Assembly: GCA_028690665.1 (NCBI GenBank)
Contig: JAQVAV010000003.1
Coordinates: forward strand, 1 to 64,000
DNA length: 64,000 nt
Direction of reading: 5' to 3'
Source of the DNA: Paludibacter sp.
Lineage (GTDB): Bacteria; Bacteroidota; Bacteroidia; Bacteroidales; Paludibacteraceae
Shown here piece by piece: positions 33,873 to 43,468 of the stretch (position 1 is the stretch's first letter; each line of letters opens with the position of its first letter). Below the pieces are notes generated by a model. The model had not been told where the DNA came from, made no database searches, and was given only the letters and a program-made list of their open reading frames with translations. Both the position numbers and the translations under genes were made by a program.

Positions 33873-33880
33873 TACTTTTG
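33873..33880 (+). promoter_or_regulatory. -7 box of rfbACD
   Basis: TACTTTTG lies 46 bp before the rfbA ATG, making rfbA the first gene of its own unit. Confidence 0.5.
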
Positions 33881-33926
33881 AATCTAAAATTAAAAACCAT
33901 AAAAATTCATCCTAAAAACGAACGAC

Positions 33927-34799
33927 ATGAAAGGTATTGTACTTGCCGGAGGCTCGGGAACGCGACTGTATCCTATTACTAAAAGTATTTCTAAGCAAAT
34001 TATTCCGGTCTATGATAAACCCATGATTTATTACCCTTTATCTGTTTTAATGCTCGCCGGAATCAAAGAAATTCTGATCATTTCCACTCCGCAGGATATA
34101 CATCTCTATCAAAATCTGCTTGGAAACGGAAACGATCTCGGCATAAAACTCGAATATGCGATTCAGCCTTCGCCCGACGGACTCGCTCAGGCCTTTATCA
34201 TTGGAGAAGAATTTATCGGAAACGATAATGTATGTATGATTCTTGGAGACAACATTTTTTATGGATTTGATTTTTCAAGAACATTACGCGAAGCTGCACA
34301 GCTAAAAGATGGAGCTACTGTTTTCGGATATTATGTGAACGACCCTGAACGCTATGGCGTTGCAGAGTTTGACTCCACCGGAAAAGTTTTAAGCCTTGAA
34401 GAAAAACCAACTCAGCCGAAATCGAATTATGCGGTTACCGGATTGTATTTTTATAGCAACGATGTCGTAAAAAAATCAAAAAGTCTGAAACCATCGAAAC
34501 GAGGAGAACTGGAAATTACGGATCTGAACAAACTTTATCTTGAAGAAGGCCGTCTTAGCATGAAAATGATGGGGCGTGGTATGGCATGGTTAGACACCGG
34601 AACTCACGACAGCCTGCTGGAAGCTTCAAACTTTATTGCAACTATCGAAAACCGTCAGGGACTCAAGGTGGCATGTCTCGAAGAAATTGCCTACCGTAAC
34701 GGATACATAGATAAAGAACAACTACTAAAATTGGCTGAACCTTTAAGAAAAAACCATTACGGTGAATATCTGATAAAAATAGCAAACGAAAAATATTAA
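33927..34799 (+). CDS. rfbA: Glucose-1-phosphate thymidylyltransferase
   Basis: A 290-aa enzyme making dTDP-glucose from dTTP and glucose-1-phosphate, the first step of dTDP-L-rhamnose synthesis. The nucleotide-binding signature [17 protein letters not shown] opens the protein, and [10 protein letters not shown] carries the metal aspartate. It is full length and followed by rfbC and rfbD. The second-step gene rfbB (4,6-dehydratase) is not in the window. Confidence 0.96.
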   Translation: MKGIVLAGGSGTRLYPITKSISKQIIPVYDKPMIYYPLSVLMLAGIKEILIISTPQDIHLYQNLLGNGNDLGIKLEYAIQPSPDGLAQAFIIGEEFIGNDNVCMILGDNIFYGFDFSRTLREAAQLKDGATVFGYYVNDPERYGVAEFDSTGKVLSLEEKPTQPKSNYAVTGLYFYSNDVVKKSKSLKPSKRGELEITDLNKLYLEEGRLSMKMMGRGMAWLDTGTHDSLLEASNFIATIENRQGLKVACLEEIAYRNGYIDKEQLLKLAEPLRKNHYGEYLIKIANEKY

Positions 34800-34832
34800 A
34801 CTGAAACACCAAAGCTTCGGAGCAACTGAAAC

Positions 34833-35381
34833 ATGGAAATTATTGAAACACCTATCAAAGATCTTATTATTATAAAACCCCGTATATTTAACGATGCACG
34901 CGGTTTCTTTTTTGAATCGTACAACGAAAAAAATTATAACGAAAAAGGCATTAACATTCGTTTTTGTCAGGACAATCAGTCAAAATCTTCATACGGAGTA
35001 GTTCGTGGTCTTCACTACCAGCTCAACCCGCACAGTCAATCTAAATTAGTATCGGTAGTCCGTGGTGCAGTATGGGACGTGGCAGTAGATTTGCGCGCAG
35101 GTTCTTCAACTTACGGACAATGGTACGGCGTGGAACTTACCGAAGAAAATCATTTACAATTCATGATTCCACAAGGATTTGCACACGGATTTTCGGTATT
35201 GAGCGAAACGGCCGTTTTTACGTACAAATGTGATGATTTCTACAATCCAACATTGGAAAGAGGAATTTTGTACAACGATCCGGCATTGAATATCGACTGG
35301 AAAGTTCCATCTGAAAAAGCCATTATTTCGGACAAAGACACAAAACATCCATTATTTAAAGACGCTGAAAAAAATTTTTAA
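34833..35381 (+). CDS. rfbC: dTDP-4-dehydrorhamnose 3,5-epimerase
   Basis: A 182-aa cupin-fold epimerase. The catalytic histidine is in GVVRGLHYQLNPHSQSKLVS, and FMIPQGFAHGFSVLSE is the conserved loop. It epimerises carbons 3 and 5 of dTDP-4-keto-6-deoxyglucose. It lies 33 bp after rfbA and 2 bp before rfbD. Confidence 0.96.
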   Translation: MEIIETPIKDLIIIKPRIFNDARGFFFESYNEKNYNEKGINIRFCQDNQSKSSYGVVRGLHYQLNPHSQSKLVSVVRGAVWDVAVDLRAGSSTYGQWYGVELTEENHLQFMIPQGFAHGFSVLSETAVFTYKCDDFYNPTLERGILYNDPALNIDWKVPSEKAIISDKDTKHPLFKDAEKNF

Positions 35382-35383
35382 TC

Positions 35384-36247
35384 ATGAAAACGATTCTGAT
35401 AACCGGGAGCAACGGTCAATTGGGCAACGAAATGCGTGTAGCCTCAGCCCGTTATCCTGAATTCAAATATATTTACACTGATGTAGCCGAATTGGATATT
35501 TGCAACAAAGCTGCCATTGAGGCATTCATAAAAACCAATCCTGTTGATTTTATCGTCAATTGTGCTGCATACACGGCAGTAGATAAAGCCGAAGACGATA
35601 TCGAACTTTGCTATAAAATCAACAGGGATGCCGTACAAAATCTCGGGGAAGCAGCTTCTGCAAACAACATAAAAATCATCCATGTTTCGACGGATTATGT
35701 TTTCGACGGAACAAATCATATTCCTTATACAGAGGATGAACCCGTCTGCCCGGCAAGTGTTTACGGAAAATCGAAATTAGCCGGTGAAGAAGCTTTAATA
35801 AAAAGTTGTAAAGATGCCGTTATTATCCGGACATCCTGGCTTTATTCTTCTTTCGGAAACAATTTCGTAAAAACCATGTTGAAACTTGGTGCGGAAAAAG
35901 AAAGTTTGAATGTTATTTTTGATCAGATCGGGACTCCGACTTATGCGGCCGATTTGGCCGAAGCCATCTTAAAAATAGTTAGTAGCGAAAAATTCATAAC
36001 AGGTATTTATCATTTTTCAGACGAAGGTGTTTGCAGCTGGTACGATTTCACCAAAACCATTCACAAAATTGCCGGAATCACCACCTGCAACGTGAAACCC
36101 ATAGAATCAAAAGATTACCCCGCAAAAACGCCCCGCCCGCATTACAGTGTTCTGAACAAGGCCAAAATCAAAAACAATTATCAAATTGAAATTCCACATT
36201 GGGAAGAAAGTCTGGAGAAATGCGTGGCTATTCTTTTAAATAAATAA
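35384..36247 (+). CDS. rfbD: dTDP-4-dehydrorhamnose reductase
   Basis: A 287-aa short-chain dehydrogenase that completes dTDP-L-rhamnose. The NAD(P)H motif is ITGSNGQLGNE, followed by STDYVFDG and the catalytic YGKSK (YxxxK). The product feeds surface polysaccharide. A diverged copy of its last approximately 40 bases, its terminator and the start of the neighbouring helicase's 3' end recurs at about 37865-38000, past the SPFH cassette. Confidence 0.96.
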   Translation: MKTILITGSNGQLGNEMRVASARYPEFKYIYTDVAELDICNKAAIEAFIKTNPVDFIVNCAAYTAVDKAEDDIELCYKINRDAVQNLGEAASANNIKIIHVSTDYVFDGTNHIPYTEDEPVCPASVYGKSKLAGEEALIKSCKDAVIIRTSWLYSSFGNNFVKTMLKLGAEKESLNVIFDQIGTPTYAADLAEAILKIVSSEKFITGIYHFSDEGVCSWYDFTKTIHKIAGITTCNVKPIESKDYPAKTPRPHYSVLNKAKIKNNYQIEIPHWEESLEKCVAILLNK

Positions 36248-36345
36248 AACATACAAAGTTATAAAAAAGCAAGGTATTCAGTTGATTCTGAACACCTTGC
36301 ATTTTTTATTATTTTCCACGACTTTCCCGGTTATTGGAATGAAAG
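36226..36345 (+). repeat. Duplicated rfbD-helicase junction, copy 1
   Basis: This segment (end of rfbD, terminator, and a remnant of the helicase 3' end) aligns with 37886-38000 over about 115 bp. The remnant codes on the minus strand for FHSNNRESRGK and a stop, matching the true helicase end FKNSNSRKSRRR and stop. The interval between the two copies holds the SPFH and ribbon-helix-helix genes. Confidence 0.6.
36269..36310 (+). terminator. Terminator of rfbACD
   Basis: GCAAGGTATTCAG and CTGAACACCTTGC form a 13-base stem (one mismatch) with loop TTGATT, then ATTTTTTATT. It is part of the duplicated junction. Confidence 0.85.
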
Positions 36346-36420
36346 TCTCAAAAAATGTCTATTAGAAAAAAAGTGTGTTATTACACAAAACAAATACGAA
36401 TATAATTCCAATAAAAATAT

Positions 36421-36479
36421 CTTCAAATATCTTCAAATATCTTCAAAATATTTGATGTATTATTTTGAAAATCAAAATA
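36421..36479. repeat. Tandem decamers and palindrome upstream of SPFH gene
   Basis: CTTCAAATAT is repeated at 36421-36430 and 36431-36440, with a variant (CTTCAAAATA) at 36441-36450. A palindrome TATTTTGA-AAA-TCAAAATA follows at 36461-36479. The gene starts at 36532. The repeats could be binding sites, possibly for the ribbon-helix-helix protein encoded downstream. Confidence 0.5.
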
Positions 36480-36531
36480 TTTTTATGAACATTTGTGATA
36501 TCAATATAATATTATTTTAAAATTACAAATT

Positions 36532-37500
36532 ATGAAAACTACAGAACAGGATTTTAATGGTGCCAAGCTTCCTGGAATTCCGGCTATTTTGCTAAATATG
36601 GTTATTGAAATTGCATTAATTGGCTGGTTTATATGGACAATTAATGCGGAATTATCCATCGGGCAGACAATAACTTTTATCGTGTTAGCATGTCTTTTAT
36701 TTATTGTCAGTTCAATTTGTTGGGGTGGTTTTATGCAAATAGAACCGAACGAAGCGCGTGTTATGATATTCTTTGGCAAATACGAAGGTACTGTCAAAGA
36801 AAACGGATTTTTCTGGGTAAATCCTTTTTACGCAAAGAAAAAACTTACTTTACGGGCCAGAAACCTTGATGCCGAGCCCATAAAAGTAAACGACAAGACA
36901 GGAAATCCTGTAATGATCGGATTGGTTGTTGTATGGAAAGTGGCGGATACTTACAAGGCTTCGTTCGATGTTGATAATGCGTCCATGTCTGTTACTGCTC
37001 CCGGAGCTTCTAATACAGATAATGTAAATCAAAAAATGAAAGCATACGAAAATTTCGTGAAAATTCAGGCCGATGCAGCTTTGAGGAATGTAGCCGGCAT
37101 GTATTCTTACGATCATAGTGGAATAACCGACGAATCGGAGTTAACATTGCGCTCGGGAGGCCACGAAATAAACGAAATTTTGGAAAAACAAATAAATGAA
37201 CGCCTTGCCATTGCCGGTATTCAGGTGGTAGAAGCCCGTATTAATTATCTGGCGTATGCTCCCGAAATTGCAGCAGTTATGCTTCGCCGCCAGCAGGCCG
37301 ACGCAATTATTTCTGCCCGCGAAAAAATTGTTGATGGTGCAGTGGGAATGGTAAAAATGGCATTGAACAAAATAGCTGATGAAAATATTGTAGAATTGGA
37401 CGAAGATAAAAAAGTAGCCATGATAAGCAACTTATTAGTTGTTTTGTGTGGAGAAGAAAACGCACAACCTATTTTAAATACAGGTACATTGTATCAATAA
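36532..37500 (+). CDS. SPFH-domain membrane protein
   Basis: A 322-aa protein with two N-terminal membrane helices (about residues 17-38 and 44-62: FIVLACLLFIVSSICWGGF) followed by an SPFH domain (EPNEARVMIFFGKYEGTVKE, about 66-270). It resembles the SPFH/Band-7 proteins that Bacteroidetes encode with a small Arc-like DNA-binding protein. It presumably forms a membrane-associated oligomeric ring or scaffold; its clients are unknown. It is distinct from the paraslipin at 6190 (two helices, different tail). The gene pair is flanked by a duplicated chromosomal junction. Confidence 0.85.
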   Translation: MKTTEQDFNGAKLPGIPAILLNMVIEIALIGWFIWTINAELSIGQTITFIVLACLLFIVSSICWGGFMQIEPNEARVMIFFGKYEGTVKENGFFWVNPFYAKKKLTLRARNLDAEPIKVNDKTGNPVMIGLVVVWKVADTYKASFDVDNASMSVTAPGASNTDNVNQKMKAYENFVKIQADAALRNVAGMYSYDHSGITDESELTLRSGGHEINEILEKQINERLAIAGIQVVEARINYLAYAPEIAAVMLRRQQADAIISAREKIVDGAVGMVKMALNKIADENIVELDEDKKVAMISNLLVVLCGEENAQPILNTGTLYQ

Positions 37501-37523
37501 AAACGTCGATTATTCTTACTATT

Positions 37524-37700
37524 TTGGCAGGAGAAAATAAAAATAAAAATTTTGTATTACGCATTGATTCAGAACTGATGAATGCGATTGAGAAATGGGC
37601 TGCGGATGAGTTTCGCAGCACTAACGGACAAATTTTATATATTCTTGATCAGGCACTTCGCAAGAATGGCCGTTTGCCCAAAAACAAGAAAAGCACATAA
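37524..37700 (+). CDS. Small Arc-like ribbon-helix-helix protein
   Basis: The conserved part NKNFVLRIDSELMNAIEKWA followed by ADEFRSTNGQILYILDQAL is a ribbon-helix-helix (Arc type) domain of about 45 residues with a basic tail. The frame is open back to 37446, inside the SPFH gene, but there is no ATG at a sensible place. TTG 37524 gives a 58-aa protein (LAGENKNKNFVLRID); ATT 37521 is an alternative. It immediately follows the SPFH gene (23 bp) and probably regulates that unit. Confidence 0.75.
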   Translation: MAGENKNKNFVLRIDSELMNAIEKWAADEFRSTNGQILYILDQALRKNGRLPKNKKST

Positions 37701-37885
37701 AACTTTCGTCCGGTAAAATATATTCTTAGATAACGAGCAAAAGATGGAGTTTTCATGGTTTGGATTACAATTTTTCGCTAAAGCTCAAGACCGTTGATTT
37801 ACTTCAAACATCTGCGAAGTTTTGAGCACTTAAAAATTATATCCAAATAAATTTAACACTACTGAGGGAGTTTAGAGAAATATGT

Positions 37886-38000
37886 AGCCATTCTTTCAAA
37901 CAAGTAAAATATACGATATTATAGAAAGCAAAGGTGTTCAGTTAATTCTGAACACCTTTGCTTTTATTATCTTCTACGGCTTTTCCGACTATTTGAATTC
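37886..38000 (-). repeat. Duplicated rfbD-helicase junction, copy 2
   Basis: GCCATTCTTTCAAACAAGTAAA (shown here only as a pattern of the rfbD tail) degenerates from the rfbD end, followed by a perfect terminator and the real 3' end of the helicase gene. Copy 1 is at 36226-36345. The rfbD-derived part has no open frame and is a relic. Confidence 0.6.
37925..37966. terminator. Bidirectional terminator at the helicase 3' end
   Basis: AAAGCAAAGGTGTTCAG and CTGAACACCTTTGCTTT make a 17-base perfect stem with loop TTAATT. It serves the helicase gene on the minus strand and the SPFH unit on +. Confidence 0.85.
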
Positions 38001-39769
38001 TTGAAGTTGTCGTTTCGATCTCTGTTCCGCCATGGCTTCTCGGAATTGCTTCCGCCTCTGTCGGATTGACGTCCGCTCTTTTTAGAAAAGCGACTTTCAT
38101 CTTTTCGATAATCTTCGCTTCTCTTTTTACCATAATCCCCTCTCCTGCTACCACCATCATAGGATTTACTTCCTTTGGCTTCGGTAACACTCATGTCCGA
38201 TTCGTTGGAGAATGCACTTACAACTTTATCAAGCTGATCTTCAAAAACATCGAAAAAAGTAAATTTATTGGTAATTTCAATCGAACCTATATTGATTGAT
38301 TTATCTCCGACAACATCGTTTATAATTCCGAGAAAACGTTTCGGATTCATACCTTCGCGTTCACCAAGATTTATTTTCAGACGAACTTTTCGCCCTGATT
38401 TTGAGCCACGTTCTTCCCTATCGCCCCGTTCAGACCTGGACTTTTCCTGATAATTCAAATCTTCGGCATCTTGATAATATTCAAGAAAACGATTAAATTC
38501 CAATGACACAAAACGTTTCAGAAGTTCTTCTTTGGTAAGGTAATCAAGTTGTTTGTTGATTTGTTCCACATAAGGTGCAATCTGTTCCTCGTTCACTTCC
38601 ACATTTTGCATCTTGTCAATCATATAGAAAAGCTGCTTTTTACAAACTTCCAAACCATTAGGAATCTGCTGTTGCTCAAACGATTTGCGCAACATGCGTT
38701 CTATTTCCCTGATTTTATGCTTTTCTTTCGAATGAATAATAGAGACGGAAACACCTTTTTTATTGGCACGTCCGGTACGTCCGCTCCGATGTGTATAAAT
38801 TTCCACATCATCGGGCAAATTGTAGTTGATAACATGAGTCAGGTCGCTTACGTCAAGACCGCGGGCCGCCACATCTGTCGCAACCAGTAATTGCAGATTC
38901 CGGATTCGGAATTTTTGCATCACAGTATCCCGCTGGGCTTGCGACAAATCGCCATGCAAAGCATCGGCATTATAGCCATCCTGCATCAGATGTTCGGCAA
39001 CTTCTTTGGTTTCCTGACGGGTACGGCAAAAAACTATTCCATAAATGTCCGGATTCAAATCGACAATACGTTTCAACACCAAATAACGATGTTTAGCCTG
39101 AGCTACATAATAAATATGCTCAACGTTTTCCGAACCGGAATTCCGATGCCCGATCGTAATTTCCTGATAATCCTTCATGTATTTTTTAGCAATACTCGCA
39201 ATTTCGCGCGGCATCGTAGCCGAAAACAACATGGTACGACGAGTGTCGGGCGTTTTGGACAGAATAGTTTCCAAGTCGTCTTTGAAGCCCATATTCAACA
39301 TTTCATCAGCTTCGTCAAGAACAAGATAATCAACAGCCTCAAGTTTTACTTTTCCACGTTCCAGCAAATCAATTAAACGTCCGGGCGTAGCAACAATAAT
39401 TTGCGGTGTATTGTCCAACTGTTTCAACTGTTTGCGAATATCCTCACCACCGTAAACAGCAACAATGCGAATTCCTTTCAGGTATTTGGCGTAGTTTGTC
39501 AGATCGTTAGCAATCTGAATACAAAGTTCACGGGTCGGAGACAGAATCAGAGACTGCACCTGTTTTCGTTCCGGTTCAATCATATTTAAAACAGGAAGAC
39601 CAAAACCAGCCGTTTTTCCGGTTCCTGTTTGAGCAAGTGCCACCAAATCAGCACTTTGTTCAAGCATAAACGGAATGGTTTTTTCCTGTACAGGCATAGG
39701 CTGCACATAGCCAAGTTCCTCAATAGCTGATAAAATTTCAGCTTTGAGATTCAATTCTTTAAATGTCAT
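37967..39769 (-). CDS. DEAD-box RNA helicase with DbpA-like RNA-binding domain
   Basis: A 600-aa helicase, DeaD/CshA type. Core motifs in order: Q-motif near GYVQPMPVQEKTIPF, Walker A AQTGTGKTAGFG, LSPTRELCIQ, VLDEADEML (DEAD box), SATMPR and HRSGRTGR. Residues about 480-550 form a DbpA-type RNA-binding domain (MNPKRFLGIINDVVGDKSIN), and the last 45 residues are an arginine/serine/glycine-rich tail. It unwinds RNA in ribosome assembly, decay or cold stress. The promoter at 39923-39930 implies a leader of about 150 bases, as is common for cold-inducible helicases. Confidence 0.95.
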   Translation of the reverse strand: MTFKELNLKAEILSAIEELGYVQPMPVQEKTIPFMLEQSADLVALAQTGTGKTAGFGLPVLNMIEPERKQVQSLILSPTRELCIQIANDLTNYAKYLKGIRIVAVYGGEDIRKQLKQLDNTPQIIVATPGRLIDLLERGKVKLEAVDYLVLDEADEMLNMGFKDDLETILSKTPDTRRTMLFSATMPREIASIAKKYMKDYQEITIGHRNSGSENVEHIYYVAQAKHRYLVLKRIVDLNPDIYGIVFCRTRQETKEVAEHLMQDGYNADALHGDLSQAQRDTVMQKFRIRNLQLLVATDVAARGLDVSDLTHVINYNLPDDVEIYTHRSGRTGRANKKGVSVSIIHSKEKHKIREIERMLRKSFEQQQIPNGLEVCKKQLFYMIDKMQNVEVNEEQIAPYVEQINKQLDYLTKEELLKRFVSLEFNRFLEYYQDAEDLNYQEKSRSERGDREERGSKSGRKVRLKINLGEREGMNPKRFLGIINDVVGDKSINIGSIEITNKFTFFDVFEDQLDKVVSAFSNESDMSVTEAKGSKSYDGGSRRGDYGKKRSEDYRKDESRFSKKSGRQSDRGGSNSEKPWRNRDRNDNFKNSNSRKSRRR

Positions 39770-40186
39770 GTATGAAGTTTTAAGTACACGTTTTGAGTAA
39801 TTTATCCGGTGATTATTTCATTTGTTTTATCAAACGTGTACCCTCAGATAAGCAGACTGCGATATTAAAGCAGTGATTTTCGGACATTTACCCTGAAACG
39901 CATGGTTATTTTTAATCGGGTGCAAAGATAATCATTTTTTTATTCCTGACAATCAAGATTTTATATATTCATTATAGAAAAAAATCCGAAAGACAGCATT
40001 TATCTTAGAGAATACAGACAAACCTGCACGAAATAGCTTTTGAAACTTTGATTAAAAATCATAGAATTTTCGCAATATCCAAAGCCATAAGTGTCTTGCA
40101 AAATCGTTTTTTTTTATTAAATTTGCGTACATTTTTTAAAAGAACCATGCATTTGATTATCAAACTATTATAAAAATAAAACAAAC
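39770..40186. promoter_or_regulatory. Divergent regulatory interval, helicase / PPi-PFK
   Basis: About 417 bases between divergent starts, without a gene. It holds the helicase -7 box TATCTTTG (minus, 39923-39930) and the PPi-PFK promoter (40096-40125). The helicase leader is about 150 bases long with no hairpin I can be sure of. Confidence 0.5.
40096..40125 (+). promoter_or_regulatory. Promoter of PPi-PFK gene
   Basis: TTG (40096-40098) and the -7 box TAAATTTG (40118-40125) are 19 bp apart. The leader to the ATG is about 55 bases. Confidence 0.6.
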
Positions 40187-41839
40187 ATGAAATCAATGAC
40201 AAAAAGTCCATTGCAAATTGCACGTGCGACTTATCAACCCAAGTTGCCCAACGCACTGAAAGGCAATGTAGTCCTAAAAGAAGGCGCAGCCACTGAGTCT
40301 GTAGCTGACCAGGCAGATATTAAAAATCTTTTTCCAAACACTTACGGCATGCCCCTCATTACATTTGAACCGGGTGCTGCTACAACTCATCCTGTAGTAA
40401 ATGTCGGTGTTATTCTTTCCGGTGGTCAGGCTCCTGGCGGACACAATGTTATTTGTGGTTTGTTTGATGGCTTAAAGACTCTGAATCCTCAAAATAAATT
40501 ATATGGATTTCTTGGAGGTCCCAGCGGACTTGTTGATCACCAATATATCGAACTCACCAAAGAAATTGTTGATGAGTATCGTAACACTGGTGGTTTTGAC
40601 ATTATCGGTTCCGGTCGTACAAAACTCGAAGAAACCGAGCAGTACGAAAAAGGCGCTGTAATTTGTAAAGAACTCGGGATCAATGCCATTGTAATTATCG
40701 GTGGAGACGATTCAAATACAAATGCCTGCGTATTAGCCGAATATTATGCTCAAAACAAAAAAGGTATTCAGGTAATTGGTTGTCCGAAAACAATAGACGG
40801 AGACCTGAAAAACGAAATGATTGAAACTTCATTTGGCTTCGACACTGCTTGTAAAGTTTATTCTGAATTAATTGGTAATATCCAACGCGATGCTAACTCT
40901 GCAAAAAAATACTGGCACTTTATCCGCCTTATGGGGCGTTCTGCTTCACACATTGCGCTTGAATGTGCTTTGCAAAGTCAACCTAATATTTGTATTATTT
41001 CAGAAGAAGTTGAGTCTAAAAACATGACTCTGAATGAAATCGTTGACGATATTGTAAAAGTAATTGTAAACAGAGCAGAACATGGCCTGAACTTCGGAAC
41101 AGTTCTTATTCCCGAAGGTTTGATTGAATTTATTCCGGCTATGAAGAAACTTATTTCAGAATTAAATGACCTGCTCGCTCATAATGAAGACTTTAATGCT
41201 CTGGAAACAGATGACGAAAAACGTCAATATGTAAAAGGCATGTTGTCTCACGAAAGTAGTCAGGTTTACCGTGATCTTCCAAAAGGAATTGCCCGTCAGC
41301 TGACACTCGACCGCGACCCACACGGAAATGTACAGGTTTCATTAATTGAAACAGAGAAACTGTTGATCGAAATGGTTGCAAAACGTTTAGCTCAGTTAAA
41401 AGCTGAAGGCAAATACAAAGGCAAATTCTCAGCCATCAACCACTTCTTCGGTTACGAAGGTCGTTGTGCTATTCCTTCAAATTTTGATGCCGATTATACT
41501 TACTCATTAGGATATACTGCATCGCTGCTTATTTCCGCAGGAAGAACAGGATACATGTCATCTGTACGTAACCTGACTACTTCTGCTACAGAATGGATTG
41601 TAGGTGGTGTGCCTATCACCATGATGATGAACATGGAAAAACGTCATGGAAAAATGAAACCGGTTATTCAAAAGGCACTTGTTGAACTGGATGGAGCTCC
41701 GTTTAAATACTTTGAAGCTCACCGCGAAAGTTGGGCTGACGAAAAACAAAGCTACATTTATCCGGGTCCTATCCAATATTACGGACCATCCGAAGTTTGC
41801 GACCTACCGACAAAAACATTGATGCTTGAAAAAGAATAA
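40187..41839 (+). CDS. pfp: Diphosphate--fructose-6-phosphate 1-phosphotransferase
   Basis: A 550-aa long-form PPi-dependent phosphofructokinase, which interconverts fructose 6-phosphate and fructose 1,6-bisphosphate in glycolysis. The PPi type is shown by GGDDSNTNA, where an aspartate replaces the ATP-enzyme glycine, and by [10 protein letters not shown] (catalytic TIDGD). [11 protein letters not shown] contributes to sugar binding. The length fits the plant-beta/Bacteroidetes/spirochaete clade. It is a single-gene unit with its own promoter and terminator. Confidence 0.95.
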   Translation: MKSMTKSPLQIARATYQPKLPNALKGNVVLKEGAATESVADQADIKNLFPNTYGMPLITFEPGAATTHPVVNVGVILSGGQAPGGHNVICGLFDGLKTLNPQNKLYGFLGGPSGLVDHQYIELTKEIVDEYRNTGGFDIIGSGRTKLEETEQYEKGAVICKELGINAIVIIGGDDSNTNACVLAEYYAQNKKGIQVIGCPKTIDGDLKNEMIETSFGFDTACKVYSELIGNIQRDANSAKKYWHFIRLMGRSASHIALECALQSQPNICIISEEVESKNMTLNEIVDDIVKVIVNRAEHGLNFGTVLIPEGLIEFIPAMKKLISELNDLLAHNEDFNALETDDEKRQYVKGMLSHESSQVYRDLPKGIARQLTLDRDPHGNVQVSLIETEKLLIEMVAKRLAQLKAEGKYKGKFSAINHFFGYEGRCAIPSNFDADYTYSLGYTASLLISAGRTGYMSSVRNLTTSATEWIVGGVPITMMMNMEKRHGKMKPVIQKALVELDGAPFKYFEAHRESWADEKQSYIYPGPIQYYGPSEVCDLPTKTLMLEKE

Positions 41840-41872
41840 CTTATAAGTTAGGTATTAAACATAAAAAATGAA

Positions 41873-41908
41873 AACTGGATCGGAATAATTCTGATCCGGT
41901 TTTTTTAT
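41873..41908 (+). terminator. Terminator of PPi-PFK gene
   Basis: AACTGGATCGGAAT and ATTCTGATCCGGTT pair with G-T wobbles, followed by TTTTTTT. Confidence 0.85.
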
Positions 41909-41990
41909 TTTTGAAAGTATTGTCAGTTATTTTAAATTGATTAATTTTGTTCAAATTATAACAATTGACAAATCCAATAATTTAAACAAA

Positions 41991-42602
41991 ATGAAAGCTA
42001 CAAAAAAAATCATTGTGCTGATTGCAATAGTTGTAATCGGCATTCAGGCATCATTCGGCCAGACTCAGGGAAAAATACGGGTTGGTTTTGATCTTGGACT
42101 TGCACTGCCCCATGCAGGTGCCGGAATTACAGGAGACCTTGATGCCCGATACAACATTACAGATAATATCAATGCCGGTATTCTATTGAGTTCAGCCGCA
42201 CTACTCAAAGATATTTCTGCAAGTAGTACGACAGGAACATTAGTTGTAGGAGCAAACAGCGCGTTTTTAGTACATGGCGACTACTACTTCGGCAAAGGTC
42301 TAAGCTTGTTTTCCCCATTTTTAGGAGCAGGATTAGGGAAATATAGTGTAAGCAATATCCAAATAACTTCCGATGACACTTCAGCGGATGCCAATTCCAT
42401 ATCTGTTCCAAGCGAATCCAAATTCGGTGGTCTGATCAGAGGTGGATTTGAACTGGGGCATTTCCGCATGGCTTTGTCATACAATATGATACCTGCGTCT
42501 TCAGTATATGATTTAAGCAGTAATTATGTTGGCACCACCGGAAATAATTTTGTAAATCTTTCATTAGGTTTTTATTTCGGAGGAGGTCATTGGAAAAAAT
42601 AA
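41991..42602 (+). CDS. Outer-membrane beta-barrel protein
   Basis: A 203-aa protein from ATG 41991 with a signal peptide (KKIIVLIAIVVIGIQASFGQ). The mature part alternates glycine and aromatic residues in strand-like stretches (GKIRVGFDLGLALPHAG; SPFLGAGLGKY; NFVNLSLGFYFGGGHW), ending in an aromatic-rich strand. This is an eight-stranded OmpA/OmpW-like porin fold by appearance; a specific function is not visible. A 54-base longer start at 41937 would put charged residues before the signal and is unlikely. The gene has its own terminator. Confidence 0.8.
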   Translation: MKATKKIIVLIAIVVIGIQASFGQTQGKIRVGFDLGLALPHAGAGITGDLDARYNITDNINAGILLSSAALLKDISASSTTGTLVVGANSAFLVHGDYYFGKGLSLFSPFLGAGLGKYSVSNIQITSDDTSADANSISVPSESKFGGLIRGGFELGHFRMALSYNMIPASSVYDLSSNYVGTTGNNFVNLSLGFYFGGGHWKK

Positions 42603-42620
42603 CATCTACCCAACAAACAA

Positions 42621-42658
42621 AAAGCCCGAAACATCGTTTAAACAATGTTTCGGGCTTT
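42621..42658 (+). terminator. Terminator after barrel gene
   Basis: AAAGCCCGAAACAT and ATGTTTCGGGCTTT form a 14-base perfect stem around a ten-base loop, followed by T residues. Confidence 0.9.
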
Positions 42659-42689
42659 TATTATATTTGGTACATTAATTCTAAAAACA

Positions 42690-43460
42690 ATGCTCATAAT
42701 ACTATCTCCTACAAAGATTCAAAATTTTAAAGACAAATCCGTCACAGCACAACACAGTCTGCCCGAAAATATCCATGAATCCCAAAAACTGGTCAAATTA
42801 ATACGAAAACTCTCGCCGGCAGAACTTGGAAAACTATTAGACATTAACAATCAACTAACTCAACTTAATTTCGACAGATTTTTCAACTGGCATTTTCCAT
42901 TCACTCTACAAAATGCCAAACAGGCCGTATTGGTATTCGATGGTGAAGTTTTCAGGGGGTTGAATGCCAAATCTTTTTCGGAAGAAGATTTTGAATATGC
43001 CCAGCAGCATTTACGTATACTATCAGGACTATATGGTATATTAAAACCACTTGACCTGATACAGCCATATCGATTGGAAGTAAGCTCAAAATTGGTCAAT
43101 GACAAAGGCAAGGATCTGTATGCTTTCTGGGAAAATAGTATTACGAAAAGTATTGATAAAGCGATAAAAGCATCCGGAGAACCTCAAGTTTTAATCAATC
43201 TGGCTTCCGACGAATATTTTAAATCCATAAACTCAAAATTACTAAAACATAAAAAAATTATCCATATTGAGTTTTGGCAATACAAAGATGATAAATATAA
43301 ACAAATAGTTATCTACACCAAAAAAGCCCGCGGGCTAATGGCTTCCTTCATTATAAAAAACAAAATTGAAGATGTGGAGATGTTGAAAGGTTTTGCAGAA
43401 GACAGATATTGGTACAGCCCCCAAATGAGTACGGAAAAAAAATTAGTATTTATTCGCTAA
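42690..43460 (+). CDS. yaaA: YaaA/DUF328 peroxide stress protein
   Basis: A 256-aa protein starting MLIILSPTKIQNF, the characteristic YaaA opening (ILSPAK-like). SGLYGILKPLDLIQPYRLE and VLINLASDEYFKSI are further conserved blocks. YaaA binds DNA and lowers free iron and oxidative DNA damage during peroxide stress. I choose ATG 42690; the upstream start at 42645 lies inside the terminator of the previous gene. It is convergent with the next gene, which ends 8 bp away. Confidence 0.93.
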   Translation: MLIILSPTKIQNFKDKSVTAQHSLPENIHESQKLVKLIRKLSPAELGKLLDINNQLTQLNFDRFFNWHFPFTLQNAKQAVLVFDGEVFRGLNAKSFSEEDFEYAQQHLRILSGLYGILKPLDLIQPYRLEVSSKLVNDKGKDLYAFWENSITKSIDKAIKASGEPQVLINLASDEYFKSINSKLLKHKKIIHIEFWQYKDDKYKQIVIYTKKARGLMASFIIKNKIEDVEMLKGFAEDRYWYSPQMSTEKKLVFIR

Positions 43461-43468
43461 GACTATAA

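Noticed and set aside
36421-36450. CRISPR-like tandem repeat
   Set aside because: Units are ten bases without spacers and no cas gene is near; it is a simple tandem repeat.
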